Shown: positions 63,436-64,000 of the stretch, in pieces
Layout: each line of letters opens with the position of its first letter
Position numbering within the stretch: position 1 is the first letter of the stretch
Assembly (NCBI GenBank): GCA_963800255.1
Contig: CAWDAK010000027.1
Span: forward strand, 24,532 to 88,531
Reading direction: 5' to 3'
Origin: DATFVA01 sp963800255
GTDB lineage: Bacteria; Bacteroidota; Ignavibacteria; Ignavibacteriales; Ignavibacteriaceae
Length of the DNA: 64,000 nucleotides
Notes under the pieces: model-generated
What the model was told of the DNA's origin: nothing
The model's database searches: none
What the model saw: the letters and a program-made list of their open reading frames with translations, nothing else
Position numbers and translations under genes: made by a program

Positions 63436-63569
63436 GTTTGAACCTTTAACCATGTAATTAATTGCTGTTATATTACAACCTCTATCCCTGCCAAACACTG
63501 CCGTAAATAAAAAGGGTTTGAATAATATCCCCGCGTTCCGTGAATCGCTCCTGCAGCAGCATTATATTA

Positions 63570-63998
63570 TTAATTATTCAAAGCCCCATTATCTATCCAT
63601 GCAGCAATGGAATCAATGAGATCGGGGGACAGGGGATTACGGTTTTGCGGCATTCTGGGTGATACCTCGCCTTTCAGGATTTTAATCAATAAACTTTGTG
63701 AACTATTACCGGGAACCACCCTTTTTAATTGAGGAAAAAGTTTGCTCTGAACATTTACCAGGTTTGAAAAGGAATTTCCATTAGTAAGTAAAAGATTAGC
63801 CTGATTGTTTGTTGATCCATGACAGCCCGAAAAAGCGCAGTTTTGACTGAATACATTGGATTGTATACTACTTAGCTTACTTAAGCTGGCTTGCTGACCA
63901 GGATCAGGTGAGGGTTCCGCGGGATTATTGCCGGAACATCCCCAGTAGGATGTTAGAAGTATTAATAATAAAGCTGTTAAAGTTCCAGTATTTTTCAT
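63570..63998 (-). CDS. Monohaem cytochrome c-like lipoprotein with CX4CH motif
   Basis: 142 residues. Lipoprotein signal with a Cys in TSYWGCSGN (~Cys21). A low-complexity linker (NPAEPSPDPGQQ) precedes a small cytochrome-like domain. The only haem motif is CAFSGCH, a CX4CH rather than CXXCH. A downstream Met (SPRMPQNRNPLSPDLIDSIAAWIDNGA) fits a distal ligand. The end IAAWIDNGA is typical of planctomycete-type cytochrome c domains. Likely membrane-anchored and facing the periplasm or surface. The gene is complete and starts 3 bases from the right edge. Confidence 0.8.
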   Translation of the reverse strand: MKNTGTLTALLLILLTSYWGCSGNNPAEPSPDPGQQASLSKLSSIQSNVFSQNCAFSGCHGSTNNQANLLLTNGNSFSNLVNVQSKLFPQLKRVVPGNSSQSLLIKILKGEVSPRMPQNRNPLSPDLIDSIAAWIDNGALNN

Positions 63999-64000
63999 TT

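Overview
The window looks like the genome of a free-living member of the Ignavibacteria / Bacteroidota-Chlorobiota group. Base composition is moderate, to judge by eye. Many secreted proteins end in a type IX secretion (T9SS) C-terminal domain that opens with the QNYPNPFNPxT-type motif. The window also holds a PorV/PorQ-family protein, a TonB-dependent receptor with a carboxypeptidase-regulatory-like N-terminus, and abundant c-type cytochromes. No rRNA, tRNA or CRISPR array was recognised.

Layout. 1-5.4 kb: a gene cut by the left edge (degenerate Mrr-like domain), an alpha/beta hydrolase, an erythromycin-esterase-family protein, a small coiled-coil protein and phosphoenolpyruvate synthase, all on +. 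5.5-15.7 kb: a T9SS-secreted M28 peptidase, then a two-component system (histidine kinase with a CxxCH haem motif in its extracytoplasmic domain plus a sigma-54 activator). Divergent from it are a degenerate receiver protein and two paralogous nine-haem cytochromes with T9SS tails, probably for electron transfer at the cell surface. 15.7-20.9 kb: a nitroreductase and a TetR-EmrA-EmrB-TolC-type efflux operon whose TolC gene carries a frameshift. 21-24.4 kb: an unknown protein and the NfnAB transhydrogenase pair. 24.6-25.8 kb: a Nudix hydrolase bracketed by two direct copies of a MITE-like repeat. 25.8-31.5 kb: a T9SS-tailed split-Soret-like cytochrome with its MarR regulator, then a nitric-oxide detoxification operon (Crp/Fnr regulator, DUF2249, small haem-copper-like membrane protein, quinol NO reductase) with an FNR/DNR-type operator. 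31.6-32.4 kb: an inositol-monophosphatase-family enzyme.

32.7-60.8 kb is one long + strand glycan-use locus. In order it holds: a LacI regulator with a 24-bp palindromic operator, a zinc dehydrogenase, a T9SS protein with an internal duplication, a TonB-dependent receptor, a 1084-residue secreted protein, a PorV-like protein, a parvulin-like isomerase, a sugar ABC importer (binding protein and two permeases, no ATPase), a GH130 enzyme with a frameshift, a toroid-type lipoprotein, a second GH130, a toroid-type glycosidase, a GH2 beta-mannosidase and a T9SS multidomain protein with two frameshifts. Two GH130 enzymes plus GH2 point to beta-mannosides. No SusD homologue is visible. The end of the window has a SpoIIE/PP2C phosphatase, a ChrA-type transporter lacking a normal start codon and a lipoprotein cytochrome with a CX4CH motif.

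Four single-base-insertion frameshifts, each repairable by removing one base and each restoring an expected family sequence, suggest assembly or sequencing errors, although true mutations cannot be excluded.
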